A stretch of 64,000 nucleotides of DNA, from contig NW_013546988.1 of the NCBI RefSeq assembly GCF_000711695.1, positions 86,264 to 150,263 on the forward strand, given 5' to 3'. Origin of the DNA: Tilletiaria anomala UBC 951 (Eukaryota; Basidiomycota; Exobasidiomycetes; Georgefischeriales; Tilletiariaceae). Under the pieces are notes generated by a model. The model saw only the letters and a program-made list of their open reading frames with translations, ran no database searches and had not been told where the DNA came from. The position numbers and the translations under genes were made by a program. Below, piece by piece: positions 50,573 through 62,117 of the stretch. Each line of letters starts with the position of its first letter. Position 1 is the stretch's first letter.

Positions 50573-52215
50573 GGTGAATGAGGATGAGTGGGTGATATGG
50601 AGGTGTTTGCGTTGTTCGGCAGATGCAGAGAAATCGGGCTTGATGGCTCGTTCCACAGACTTTTGTACGGGTCGCACGAATGGACGATCTAGATGGTGGT
50701 AGTAGTGGCAAGAAAAGATGGGAGATGGCATCCGGCGTGGGGTGATCCGGAGAGGAGAGAGAGGTGGTCAACGATGGGTGTGATAAATTGAGTGGTGAAG
50801 ATGCACCGACTCATGACCCCCGTGTGTGGGAAAGAAGAGAGGGCGGGTGGCCTGTGCACAAGCGCCCTAATGCCACTAGACCGCAACAAACTTGGCTGGC
50901 GAGGAGGCTCGGGCAAAGCAAATCTCAGTGCCCGAGGCCCCGGTCACTGCACTGCCGGACAGCCGAAACCCGCAGCGCGCAGGGCGTCTGTGAATTGAGT
51001 CCGATCAGAGGGCTGCTGGCCGCTGCCGACTGGACACAGAGGCTGCTGCCCCAATGCGCATGCAGCGGTGGCCGATGGGCTTCAGGGCCTGCAGCAGTGC
51101 GCAGAGGAACTCAGTCCCACCGGTCCGCTTGGAAAGTTATATATAATATATCCCTAGCCCATCCGTATTCTCCAATTGGCGTTCACGCTCCTACATATGT
51201 AGCGGGCTTTCAGCAGCCGCCATGGTGCTTTCTAGTCGAAGCCAGTGGGCTCTTCACTTCGACACGTGTTGTCGACACTCAAGTCTCGGCAAGCAAGCAA
51301 GAGCCTGCCTAGAGGCAACGGGGGCTGGTTTATGGGGAGGGAACAGGGCGGTCGGGGACCTCCAGTTTGGCGAGTGGGCAGACAGTGGGTATACCGTCTA
51401 ACACACCAGTCAAAGCCTTCCTTCGAAACAATGATGAACGTGGCGAAGACCTTCGACAAGCGGAAGGCCTGGTTTCGTCGAGTAGCAGGTGAGCACCGAG
51501 CATGTTGTACACGGCTACATTACGCATGTGTAATTGCTAGTCCATGCGCCTGAATGAAGCTCAAGAATACCTGATGAGCTACGAACCATGAACGGTGAAC
51601 GATGAAATACGAGGCACCGTGAAACCAGAGCCAGGCCAAGGCGTCAAATTCTGCCGACGGCTCTGAATGTATCAACACGTCGCGACCACCGGCTTCGCAT
51701 GAATGATTGATGATGAATGTGCTCACGAATTGACGCATGCCATGCGTGATGAGCGACGTGACCGTGACGCGCCTCCACTGCTTCATCCCGCATGGGGTAA
51801 AGACCCTCCAGGGCCCGACGCCGCATCTCATCAAGCTGGGGGGACGAACGCTGCTGCGGCAGAAAGGACGGCACCGAAGGAAGGAATATGGAACAGGGAT
51901 GTACGTACGCATGTATCTACAAGATTACTCAGTCTGGGTCTGGACCCGCATGCACAAGCCGAAGACGGGAGTGGGGGCCGGGGAAGCGAGCGTGGGCGTG
52001 GGCGTCCTGGAGCTGTGGGCCTCGCTATGAAGAGTGCCATAAACGGGGAGACAGACTGGGAGGGGCCGGCTGGGCGCACAGCGCGGAAGGAACATAGTGC
52101 GCCTGAGACGCTGCGCGCTCTCCAGTCCCTTCTTTCCCTTCTTATACCTCTTGCATCTTGCCTTGCCTTGGCCTGCTCACGAGCAAGCACGCAAGCACGC
52201 CTGCGCCCCACGTCC
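50573..52215. other. Intergenic spacer
   Basis: About 1.6 kb between the 5' end of the aldehyde dehydrogenase gene and the 3' end of the sec14 gene, both - strand. A TATA-rich stretch lies at about 51137-51152, some 560 bp upstream of the dehydrogenase start, too far to be its simple TATA box unless the leader is long. Nothing else is supported. Confidence 0.45.
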
Positions 52216-54013
52216 TCACGCCGCCGCCGCCGTCGGCGACGCGGCGTCCGCATTCGAAGGCAGCGCAGCGGCGCCGGCCTTCTCGCTCTTCTGGCGCTCA
52301 TGCGTGGCCTTCTTGCTCGCCTCCTCCCTGCGTACCTGCTCGATGATCTCCTTGCCCTTCTCCGTGTTCCACGGGCCGGCATTCGAGAGCGAGCAGCCAC
52401 CCGGGCAGTTGCACTTGCCGCCCAGCGATGATGGCAGGTTCTCTGGCGGGATCTGCGGCGCAGCGGCGCGGCGGAACGCACAGCGTGGGGCGAACTCAGC
52501 GATGAAAGGAACAAAGCCGGTGCGAACCTCTTTCTTTCGTACGTTGTAGACTCACCTGCTCCATCAGCTCCTTCTCGAATCCGCTGCCGAGGATCTTGAT
52601 CTTCTCCACTGTGACGGGGTCAAGCCAGCCTTTGACGACTGACCAGACGGTCGTGAAGATGTACGGTGCGTTCTAAAGTAGGCCAACCAGGAAGCAAGAC
52701 GCTCATGTTAGCGGGACTTGTCAAAATGGGCATGCAGCGGGCCGCGACGCGAAGTCGGGCATATGACATGTGACGGACCACAATGTAAAATTTGCCTGCA
52801 ATGCGAGGGTGATGGGTGAGGGAAAGATGAAGAAGAAATGCATAACATCAGCAGGGCGATTCTCTAGGAACATGCGCTGGCACATACACGCGCGCATCTC
52901 ACGCACCCATCGTCTCAGGATAGTAGTGCTGGCCGATATTGCTAGCCTGCTGGACGTACGTCGATACCTTCCAGAACGCGCTGATGCCGACATTCTTCAA
53001 GTCCATGATCGTGCAGCTCGTCTCGATCAGCTCGCCCCGGTCGGCTGAGCAGACGGGCAGGCGCTCGCGCTGGAACTTTTCATACTCGACCACCAGCTTT
53101 TGGATCTGGCGCTCGGGCGTTGTTCTGCGCGGCGTTGAAAAAAAGGGCGGGTGAGCGAAGATGCACCGAGTCGTCCATCAGTGCGAGGGCCGGAAGAGAA
53201 GGGAGCGATGCAAGACCACACTCACACCTGGTACAGCGCCTTCAGGTCGAGTTTGCCGAGCTGCTCGACGTAGACCGGGCGTCCATCCTTGTCGGTCTTG
53301 TGGTAGTACTGCGGATAGTACTTGTCCACCTCCTGCTTCTCTGGGTATTCAAATGTGTCGTACAGCTCGTCCACTTTGAACTCTTTTCGCCACTTTTCCG
53401 CCTCCTCAAACATTGCTAACGACGCTTCTAAGTCCCACTTTCGTGCGCGAAGGAAGCGGCACACTGTTTCGCAGGGCGAAGCCGGGACGGGTCAGCCCCG
53501 GTGTGCACGCAACGGGAAGGAGGAGTCGCATGGGCAGCGTGTACGCGCGACTCACTGCATGCCTCATCGTGGCGCTCTGGATTGTAGAGCCCCTGCTCCT
53601 CGATCTGGGATCATCGAGCCGCAACAATTGCACCAATGTCAGGACTATGCTCGGTGCACCAACCCGCTTCCTCTCTTTCTCTCGCAAACGCGCTCAGGAC
53701 TCACCGCCGTCTTGAACTTCTTCAGCACATGCTGTTGGCCAGGATCGAGATGGCCCGGCCTGCCGCTGAGCGGATCCTTCTCAGCCATCATCTTGAGGTC
53801 CTTCTTGCTGAACTTTGGCTCCTTGCCCAGCTCCTGCGACAGCCTGCGACCGACTTTGGGACGGTTGCCTCCTCCGAGTTTACCGAGAAGGCCCTGTTGT
53901 TGTTGTTGCTGCTGCTGCTGGTCGGCTGCTGGTGCTTGGCCGTTGGCTATGCCGGCGGGAAGTGGGCTGGTGGGCGCGGCTGAGTCCTGTTGCTTGTTCT
54001 TCTTGCGGAACAT
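52216..54013 (-). CDS. SEC14: Sec14 phosphatidylinositol/phosphatidylcholine transfer protein
   Basis: Seven exons on the - strand: 54013-53705, 53604-53556, 53463-53226, 53124-52907, 52795-52779, 52672-52556 and 52452-52216; phases agree through all and give 394 residues. A Gln-rich N-terminal extension of about 75 residues precedes the CRAL-TRIO N region (RFLRARKWDLEASLAMFEEA). The lipid-binding domain shows VYVEQLGKLDLKALYQVTTPER, TCTIMDLKNVGISAFWKV, YYPETMGKFYIVNAPYIFTTVW and KIKILGSGFEKELMEQIPPENLP, ending with GGKCNCPGGCSLSNAGPW. Sec14 coordinates PI and PC levels for Golgi secretion. Exon 5 is a 17-nt microexon with a GTCCGT donor. The gene diverges from VPS37. Confidence 0.95.
52779..52795 (-). 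other. SEC14: 17-nt microexon of sec14
   Basis: This stretch reads GCAAATTTTACATTGTG on the - strand. With the G left from exon 4 it encodes GKFYIV, exactly the residues expected between YYPETM and NAPYIF in Sec14. It is flanked by a TTGCAG acceptor and a GTCCGT donor. Confidence 0.88.
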
Positions 54014-54830
54014 TTGTCCACGTCCGGCCAAAGAAAGGAGGGGCCGATGGGTAGTGCGGGACGAGAAGGCAGTTACGCTGTCCCTCTCGCGTGTCGTGCC
54101 CTCGAAACTGGATACAGAAGCTGCTGCTGATGCGACTCTGCCCAAGCCAGAGTCGGTGGAGGTATCAGTGTAGTTGCGATTGCAAGTGCCTGGTGCTACG
54201 AGGCTACTACTTCTTGTCTATGTGATGCTGGATCGGAGAGAGGATGAGCTGGATATGGCGAACTCGCAGTGGCGAGTTCGTGGTTGAAATGAATGGCAGA
54301 GACCACGGCTGGTGGTGTTTTTGACCCAGGGAAGGATCAAGTGGGGCAGAGGCTGTCTGGACCAGGCAGTCGTGAGGAGGTGCTCTCGACGTTCACTCGA
54401 TCATGTTTCATCCCGGGGATGGGGGGGTCCGTCCAGCCTCTCTCTTCTCTTCACCGATGCTTCTCCCCTGTCTGATGGACCCGTGCCAGTGTGGCGTGCG
54501 GCAGCAAAGCGCGCGTCGCAGAGAGGAGAGAGGGTTGATGTTGATCCGAGGCACCACAGCCTTGTTGCCCGCCACCCCAGCCTTATAGAGCGAGAGAGCA
54601 GAGAAAGGAGCAAGGGGGAGGGTTCCAGACAGAGCGGAACGAACGTGCCCATCCCCACCCATCCCACCCTCCCCACATCCCGTCTGGCTACACTTGTACT
54701 GACCGTCCCACTTGGACTGGCGAGGGCACAGAGGCAGGCATACATCTCGCCCTCCGGATGACTCTCTGCACAGACAGAGAGTGCAAGAGTGTGAGAAAGA
54801 GCGAGGAAGGTCCAAGGCCAACAAGCAGCG
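54014..54830. promoter_or_regulatory. Divergent promoter, SEC14 (-) and VPS37 (+)
   Basis: An 817 bp region separates the two divergent starts. It is rich in short purine/pyrimidine runs; no TATA box stands out. Confidence 0.5.
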
Positions 54831-55799
54831 ATGGCCGCGCAGTCGGCGTCGACGGCGGTCCCGCTCGACACGCCGCTCACGCGCGACTTTCCCCCCACCG
54901 CTCACCTCCCACGGGCAGACCTCGAGCAGCTGCTGTATGGCGATTCAAACGAGCGCGATCATCTCGGTGCTGCTGCTGTAGATGCAGCTATCTCGGCTCA
55001 GGCAGACCCGCTCGCGCCGCCGCCGCCGCTGCAGCAGCAGAACGCCTACTTTGAAGCTTTTGTGCATACGCTGCCAAGTGTGCAGCGCACGATCGCAGAG
55101 CACGATGCACTGCTAGAGAGCATCGAGGACAAGGCTCGTGAGTGTCCGCTGCCCTTTCCCTGTGCCAGCATGGGTTTCTCCTTTTCCCCATCCGCCGGGA
55201 TCGGCACTCACTTCTCCTGCTCGACTTCACGCCTTCCCTCCCCCTCTGTTTAGGCCGAAATGCCGAGCTGAAGCCGCGTCTGGAAGCGCTGCGACGCGAG
55301 ACGCAGCAGTGCTTTCAACAAGCGCAGGCCCTCGATGCACAGTGGCTACCGCTCAATGCTACCCTCGAAGAGATGTACAAGGTGCGTTTCTGCTGCGCCT
55401 CTTCTCGTACACGGAGAGCTAACATATTCCCCCTTTGCACCATTCCCTGTCTCGAACTCATATCCCTCTCAGCGCTTTTCCCCCGCCTCACTACACGCGC
55501 AGCTGACGCAGGGAACCTCCAAGCTGCACGACGCCTCGGAAGCACTCGCGAATGCATATGTCGAGAACCTCCCCTCGCTCGCCAGCGGCTTCGTCACACC
55601 TGACGAACCGGGCTCACTCCCCATCTCGTCCTCACCGAACCCGTCCGCCATGACACCAGGCGCCAGCGGCATTGCGCGCGCCAGTGACCCAGACACGCAG
55701 TTTGTGCGCAAGTTCCGAGAGCTCAGGACCCGCTACCATCGCCGTGCGTTGCTGGCCGAACGCTGGTCGAAGGGCACTGTCGCCTGGCGGGACGAGTGA
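54831..55799 (+). CDS. VPS37: ESCRT-I subunit Vps37 (Mod(r) domain)
   Basis: Three exons, 54831-55137, 55254-55381 and 55473-55799, in register; 253 residues. After a Pro/Ala-rich N terminus, the Mod(r) domain is predicted as a long helical coiled coil: LEQLLYGDSNERD, AYFEAFVHTLPSVQRTIAEH, RNAELKPRLEALRRETQQCF, LHAQLTQGTSKLHDASEALA and the final FRELRTRYHRRALLAERW. Vps37 is the stalk subunit of ESCRT-I, which sorts ubiquitinated cargo into multivesicular endosomes with Vps23 and Vps28. A Ser/Pro-rich insert between the last helices is unusual in length. The GTGAGC after the last codons could act as a donor, but the protein end fits the family. Confidence 0.88.
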
Positions 55800-56435
55800 G
55801 CAGTGGGTCAGCGTCCGAGCGCGCACGCACCCCCGCCTTTGAAAAAATGGCCACGGGTGCTGCAGCCTTGCACCCCTACCTTCACAGCGCTGCCGCTCTG
55901 GCGAAATCACGGGTCCACACGGTTGGCCATGGACATCGCCTGTGCGGGCCGCCCGCCCATTGTATGCGTATGCACATACGCATGTCATCGCGGAGTAGCA
56001 CATCTACTCTCGCGCCCAAGGGCAATTCCATGCTGACTCGGCCTACAGGTGATGGCGGGTCGCCTAATTTTCGCACGCATCCAGCACCTTCTACCAGCCC
56101 ATGCACAACATTCACAAATGTGGCCTGGCCCACCCGCGTGGCACTGACCGCAGCCCCGATCCGGAAGACCGCAACGAAAGAGAGCCTTCCCTGGAGGCGC
56201 TACTTTCGAGCGGGCCCGGAGTGCTACCTCACATGCCCCTGCCTTCGGCATGCGCCAGCGCCTTCCAGCGGATTCCTGACAATGCGCAAGCTGGCCAGTC
56301 TTCCGCTGCATGACCTCATTGACGTGCTCGAAATGGGACCTTGCACGAAACCAGCGCCTCAAGGCTCCATGGAAGTAGCTCTCGTCAGGCTAAGAACACG
56401 GGGATGCTGTCCTACGAACGAAGGCATTGTCAATT
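55800..56435. other. Convergent intergenic spacer
   Basis: About 640 bp between the stops of VPS37 and RMT2. It is expected to hold two 3' untranslated regions; nothing else is seen. Confidence 0.5.
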
Positions 56436-58140
56436 TCACAGAGCCATCGTAGACAGCGGCAATCGATACGTGTCCAGGCTCCAGTATTTTCGCTTCACCC
56501 CTTCCCAGACTTCCTCCTTCAGTTGCGGCTGCAACTCGAACCACGTCGTCTCGAGGCCAATGTCGCGTAGGTCGATCTCCGCGACGCGCGTGAGCACGTC
56601 ATAGAAAAACGCGTTCGTGCCCGCTAGGCCATGGACTGCCGCACGATGGCGAGCGCAGAGCAGCACACGCAGGGAGAGGCAGCGAGGCGAAGGGCGTCAG
56701 TAAATGGGCCTTGATCACGCGATGGAAGGCTCGGGTGCGTTCGCCAGCCAGCTCACAAAAGGAAAAGCGCGCCTGTGGGCCAGAGAGCAAATTTGGTAGC
56801 TCGTCAAAGAAGACCCTCTGTTCCGCATAGTCTTGGCTGAATGTATCCCAGAAGACGGCGTCAAAGCTGCCAAGCTGCACGTCGTTGATCGCATCCTCCC
56901 ATTTGCATCCGAAAATCTCCACACCTGGTTTCTTGTCCCAGCCTTGCGAGCGCATCAGCGCCAGCGCATCTGGGTGCGCTTCGACAATCACATGTCGTCC
57001 GGGTTTATATGTTTGAAACAGGCGGTCCACCTGTGTGGGCGGCGTGGCAGAGCGTGCGCGCGAGAATGGAAGGGAGCTTCGATTAGCACACCCACACGAA
57101 GCATGTGTAGGTCGTACAAGTCACGTACAATCCCCAGACCAAAGCCGACATTCAGGATGGAAAATCCTTCCGGCTGGCCTTCACACAGCAATCGCGTTGT
57201 GCGTTCCATGATATCACTGCACAGTGGGAAGTAACAGGGTACGGAGTCAGCATGAATCCCAGGCCTCTCTGGCCTGTATTGCATGCCTGCTGTGTACACT
57301 CACGTCTCCCAAGCGGCCATGACCATGTTTCCATCTTCGTCCAGGCACCTCTCGACCACTTCCGGATCGTCGGCGCTGGGTATGAATCTCAACTTGCTCT
57401 TGAGGAATTTGTCATTGTCGTTCGCCAGGTCTGCATGCTCTGGTTGGAGAACCATGTGAGCACAGCCGCCCTCGTCCGACGCAATCGCCACGGCTGTACC
57501 GCCAGGATGGTCAGCCTCTGCGTCTGCTTGCGGCTGTTCGTCTTCTGCATCTGCATCTGCGGCTTCATCTTCGTCCTCGGCTTGGCGACCAAGCAGGTTC
57601 AGAATGACAGTCTGTCTCACGCCTTCTATACTCATGGGGAGAGCCAGGTAAGAAAAGAAGGCCTAGGTGTGACTGCGCATGGTGCACGAACGCACCTTCG
57701 AAGATGATCCGGTAGCATGCATCATGGTTCAGGCTGAAAGCGACTTCGGCGGCTGCGAAGCCCAAGTGATCGACTGCGTACGATGTGATCCAAGTCGTGT
57801 AGTTGCATGAGATGAGAGGGTATTAGAAATCGGCCAGCGAAGGTTGGAGCGCCCAATGAGACATACCAGCATTCCAGATGGCACCGTGCGAGAGCAAGTA
57901 TGAGCAAAGCTCAGCATTATCGCTCTCTGCAGCATAGTGCAGGCTGCTCCACCCGAGTTCTGAGTCTTCGTACCAAGCATCGGCACCTCGCTCGATCAGC
58001 TCTTTGACTGACTGCAGGGCACGAGGATGGTCGGGAGATTGACAGGTCACCAGCAGCGCGAGATTGAGTTCGAGTTGCTCGGTGGAGAGGGTGGACGTCG
58101 ATGCGGCGCCGTGCGCCGCCTGCTCGCTTACTGAGGCCAT
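56436..58140 (-). CDS. RMT2: Protein arginine N5-methyltransferase Rmt2 (ankyrin + methyltransferase)
   Basis: Six exons on the - strand: 58140-57867, 57773-57696, 57625-57304, 57216-57129, 57030-56757 and 56635-56436; 411 residues, almost the length of yeast Rmt2. An N-terminal ankyrin repeat (LGWSSLHYAAESDNAELCSY) precedes an acidic linker and the methyltransferase domain: motif I NVGFGLGIVDRLFQ, HVIVEAHPDALALMRSQGW, then the catalytic-loop region DAVFWDTFSQDYAEQRVFFD, RFSFFHGLAGTNAFFYDVLT and the C-terminal WFELQPQLKEEVWEG. Rmt2 methylates the delta nitrogen of Arg in ribosomal protein L12. All introns are 70-121 bp GT-AG. The acidic insert (about 100 residues, DEDEAADADAEDEQ) is longer than usual. 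Confidence 0.94.
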
Positions 58141-58639
58141 ATTGGTCTCGCTCTCCCAAGGCGCAAGATATGAGCACTGGAAATTGAAATGCAGGGCTAG
58201 CAGCCTGTCCGTGTCGGTACATCCGTACAGCCAACAAAGGGGTAGGAAACATACCCGATTACAAAGTTGACTGTCGCCAAAAAAAGTACAGTTGGCGGCG
58301 GGAGAAGAGCATCACAAATTCGGGACAACCTTTCACAAAGGTTGTTCCTGCATCTTTCCCCTCAAAGAGATGAGCAAGAGCAACATTGTGGTTGGTACAC
58401 AGCAGTTACAACCAATGAGCGTCGACTTACTTAGTATTCGCCAGCACAGGAAGCAGCTATCCTGTTCATCCATAGCGCCAGGATTAGGCGAATTACATAC
58501 AGGGAGATGGCAGTGCGGTCCGGGGGCCCGTTTTCCTTGAGGGAAGATGGCGCCCACACGTGACCTACAGGCTAATTGCGCGCAAAGGGAGAAAAATGGG
58601 GTCGAGACGGCGCTGTTTCTTGATTCCGATGCTTTAGAT
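58141..58639. other. Spacer between RMT2 and the sedolisin pseudogene
   Basis: About 500 bp containing the RMT2 promoter and the 3' end of the broken protease. The protease frame stays open to 58333 with no recognisable sequence, consistent with loss of the natural stop. Confidence 0.45.
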
Positions 58640-60721
58640 GCTGGCGCCGACCTGCTTGGCGAGTGGAGGAAATCTGGCGTGCCAAGGCCAGTGACTGCGT
58701 CCCAGCCTTTCGCAGCCGGGAAGCCGCCGTTAGCGGGCGACGGGAGCTCTTTGCAGCCTTTCGCAGCGCCACTCGTGACGTCGTTGAGACCCTGTGCGCC
58801 GCCGAGCTAGTACAGGAGCGGATTCATGAAACCGAGGTTCGGAAGGCCCTGGGCGCGCCGAGCGTCGTTGAGCAGCGCAATGACGCTCGAGAAAGTCGGC
58901 GCCGAGGCCGACGTGCCGCCGATGGCCCGGTAGGCGCCTTTCAGGCGCACAAGGCAGCGGGAGCCCTGCGCGGCGACGTCCGGGTAGCCGCGGCCGTTGG
59001 CGTTGTAGTACGGCGTGAGGCCACTGTCGAGGCCCTTGATATATGCATTAGCCGCCTTGGCTTGGTAGCTCGGCTGAGCAAAGTAGTTCGAGAAGCCGCC
59101 TCCAGAGTAGAAGCCAGCAACGTCTGAATCGACTGCCTCCTCCTGCGGCGCGTATCTTTGGGTGGCGCCTACAGACAGTCCGTACGGGCATGGCTTCGAG
59201 AGGGTAGGAAGATATTCGCGTGTAAGCAAAGCGGTGGTTCCGACTGCACAAGTATTTTTCGACTCACCGAAGGGAAGTTGGGGAGAAAAGCCGGCTTGCC
59301 GGAGATGGTGCACTTGCCGTCGCCTCCCATGCCGCTGTCGCCGGAGGAAAAAACGACGGTGATGCCACGGCTGGTGAGAGCGAGGACATCCTGGCAGACA
59401 CGTTTAGCGTAGCTCAGCGCGACGCTGTCCTCGACATCGTCGTAGCTGTTGCTGATCACGGATGGAAGCTTGTCGTCTGGGTATGTGAGCAGCGTCTCGA
59501 ACAGCGCAGCGTACGGCTCTTTCGTGTTTGTCGGCGTCGAGGGATCAGTGATGTACGAGCCACGGCCACCCGTCGAGTAGTACGTCGTGGGAATCGGGTA
59601 GCTCAGCAGGGCAGCTTGTACGTCCAAGTTGGCCTCGCCACCGGCCGCTTGAATGCTCTGGTTGTTGAGACCGCCGTTGATCTCCTCGATGCTGAACTTG
59701 TAGCCATCAGCGTACGCCTGCGGGACTTGGGGTTTTTCTGTAGGCGCAGTGGTGGAAGAAAGCACCGCAGCGAGGGAAATGATCAGCAGGTATAGGATGC
59801 ATGCAGCTGTAAACGCCGCAAACGCACCCTAAAAGTAGTAATCGTCCTAGTTTGGATACTCTTCCAGATAGCCCGCGATGCCCATGAAGTTGCCGCTCCG
59901 CGGACCTTAGATGGCGGCGTTGGGCGTCTGGTAGAGCTCTTGGATGCAAGCGCGCGTGGTGTACGTCAGAATGCAGTCGGGCGGTACCTGCGTCTGGCCG
60001 GACTGGGCAGAGCCCTTGCCTTTCTCAGAGCCCTTGGGCGCCGGCGCCGCGTTGCCCATCGGCGTTCCAGCCGTCAGAGGCTGGATGTTGCCGGCGCTGC
60101 CGCCAGCGCTAGACTCGAGCGTGACGTATCCAAGGTCCTTGTACGGTGCGCTTTGCCCCTTGAGGCCGCTTCCAAAGTTGGTGGAGGGGTGGATGATGGC
60201 GATATGCTCGTGCACCTCGCGTGGCAAACTGTATGCGGTCGTGCGGACGATACGCTCGTGCGTCTGCGCGTGCTGATACGTCGCAAAGTCTGCGTTGCCG
60301 AGCATGGCACGGGCCTTGGCGTAGGTGGTTTCGAAGGCGACGTAGTCGCCCGGCTCGCTGCGCTTGCTGATTTGGTCGACATTGATTCCGTGGGATGCCA
60401 GCCAATCTTCGACCGCGCGCTTCGACTCGACAGAGGGAGCGAGGAAAGCGTCGACATCGTCCTTGGAGAGCCACTTGCCGTAATCAACGTGTTTCGGGTC
60501 GGAGATCTGCTCCAGGCGCGCTTCAAGATCGTGGATGCCGCGACGAGTGAGGCCGATGCGCATGAGACCTTGCTGTCCGCAGCAGGTGCCAGATCGGCAC
60601 GCTTGACCCATCTGGCAGGCACCTTCACGGTCTCCTTGAGAATCATGGGGAACGGCGTGGCGAGTGCCCCGCTGGCGAACATGACGCCTAGAAGGAGGAG
60701 GGACTTGCACCGCATTTTCAT
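58640..60721 (-). pseudogene. Broken sedolisin (S53 serine-carboxyl peptidase, tripeptidyl-peptidase-like) gene
   Basis: The frame starts at the ATG at 60721 with a signal peptide (MKMRCKSLLLLGVMFASGALA) and a pro-domain (VKVPARWVKRADL, MRIGLTRRGIHDLEARL, SDPKHVDYGKWLSKDDV). The catalytic domain keeps its key residues: GGEANLDVQ (Glu and Asp), SSGDSGMGG and GGTSASAP (Ser), then DVTSGAAKGC and GWDAVTGLGTPDF. It is broken by a one-base frameshift near 60565, where AADSKV and LMRIGL lie in different frames, and by in-frame TAA at 59909-59907, TAG at 59849-59847, TAG at 59831-59829 and TAG at 58809-58807, the last before LGGAQGLNDV. Two introns (59827-59738 and 59267-59194) still have good splice sites, so decay looks recent. 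The intact form would be a secreted acid protease. Confidence 0.82.
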
Positions 60722-62117
60722 CGGGCCTGACTCTTATGACGGCGAGAGCTGGATGATGAGGGAGGGTGTCAAAGGTGACGAGCGGTGAGGCGGAAGGGGT
60801 AGAGCAGACGAGAGAAACAAGCACGGCCGGGCTTGGAGGATCGCAGGAAGGAGCAGGGGGAGCGAATGGGGAGGGCAGAGCGATGATCGTGGTGGTAGCG
60901 GTGACGACGAAGACTACGAGAGCGAGGGTTGTGAAATTGGAATCGGCAATGAAGCCGTTGACTTTTGTACATGCATCTCATAAAATACTTGCTAGCTTTG
61001 GTTACCCTCGTCACATAGCCTCGTCTTTCGCGTCTCGCAGCTCGTCGATCACCGTCGCACGCAGCGAGGAGGCCTCCTCGAAGGGAAGGGGTGACCGCCT
61101 ATTCATCGCAGCCCGCCATCTCGCCATTGAAGAACGTCATGTGGAACAGGGTTGAGAGGAACCATCCAGCGCACAGCGCAGTGCCGAAGTTGAATTTTGG
61201 GGCCCGAACACTGCGATATGCTGTTAGTGCCTATGCCACCTAGCTCGGCCAACATCACATGCGCAGGGGGCCTGCAGCAGCGCAGCCAGTACATAAGTAT
61301 GTACGTCCGCAGCCAGAAAAGGAGCGAGACATACCGTGTTTAATTAAATGATCTGTCGTGTCCCTTGTAAAAATAAACAAACAGGCGCTGTGCCGTGATG
61401 CGCGTGTGGCGGAGGAGGGAGAGGACTTGTATGCAACATGTCGTGGGAGAATTGCATGTGAGAAGATAAACTATTGCTCTATTCCATCTGGTTGTTTGCG
61501 TTTGTTTCCACATGGGTTCTCTCGCACGTCACGAGCCAGGCGCTGGGTCCGTCCATTGTCATTTGCCAGCCAGCCATGTGTTAGCCATGTGATCGACGCT
61601 CTTAGCGCACTTCGGAGCTCAGGAACGACTTTTTAATTGCGCCAGCGCGCAGTGCCGCTGCGACTTGCGCATCCATCAACTCTACCTGTGCTGAGTATGG
61701 CGTGGGCTCGTCTATCGTCTCCCCCAAACGAAAGTCCATGATGCTGTCAAAGAGAGGAGGACACTCGATGGTCATCCGCTGTCTCGCCATGAGTACTCAG
61801 ACTTCGTGTCCATCTGTTCCTCATCAGATGCGAGGCTTCCAACTTCGACGGGCAGTGCCTCAGGCTGACAGCCAGATTGACATGCGACCAAAAGGGTTTT
61901 GGGGCTTGCCCTTTCGCCCCATTCATGTGTGAATGATAGAACGGCTGCGAGTACAGAAACGCAAGGGGCCGGGGGGGGGGGGGCAGCGAAAGGAAAGCGG
62001 ATCGTAACCCCATTGTGCTAATTGCATTGCTACCCCATAGTCCAGAGTGCCTTCATCGGATTTCGAGCGTTCCATCAAGAGTAGTGTTTTGCGCTGTTCT
62101 CTCACTTGTTGGCGCGA
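60722..62117. other. Intergenic spacer
   Basis: About 1.4 kb between the start of the sedolisin pseudogene and the stop of the PLP-enzyme gene, both - strand. It contains a run of 13 G at 61971-61983. No gene or RNA is recognised. Confidence 0.45.

Noticed and set aside
58807-59909. Reading the internal TAA/TAG codons as sense codons (altered genetic code)
   Set aside because: Intact genes in the window end normally with TAA, TAG or TGA, and the same protease gene also has a frameshift, so decay is the simpler view.
60565-60620. A 56 bp intron that would bypass the sedolisin frameshift
   Set aside because: It would remove the conserved VPARWVKR pro-domain sequence, which still reads as coding; a one-base deletion explains the data better.
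59940-60788. A 282-codon + strand frame over the sedolisin pseudogene
   Set aside because: It mirrors GC-rich codons of the opposite strand and contains no family motif, while the - strand holds clear S53 motifs.
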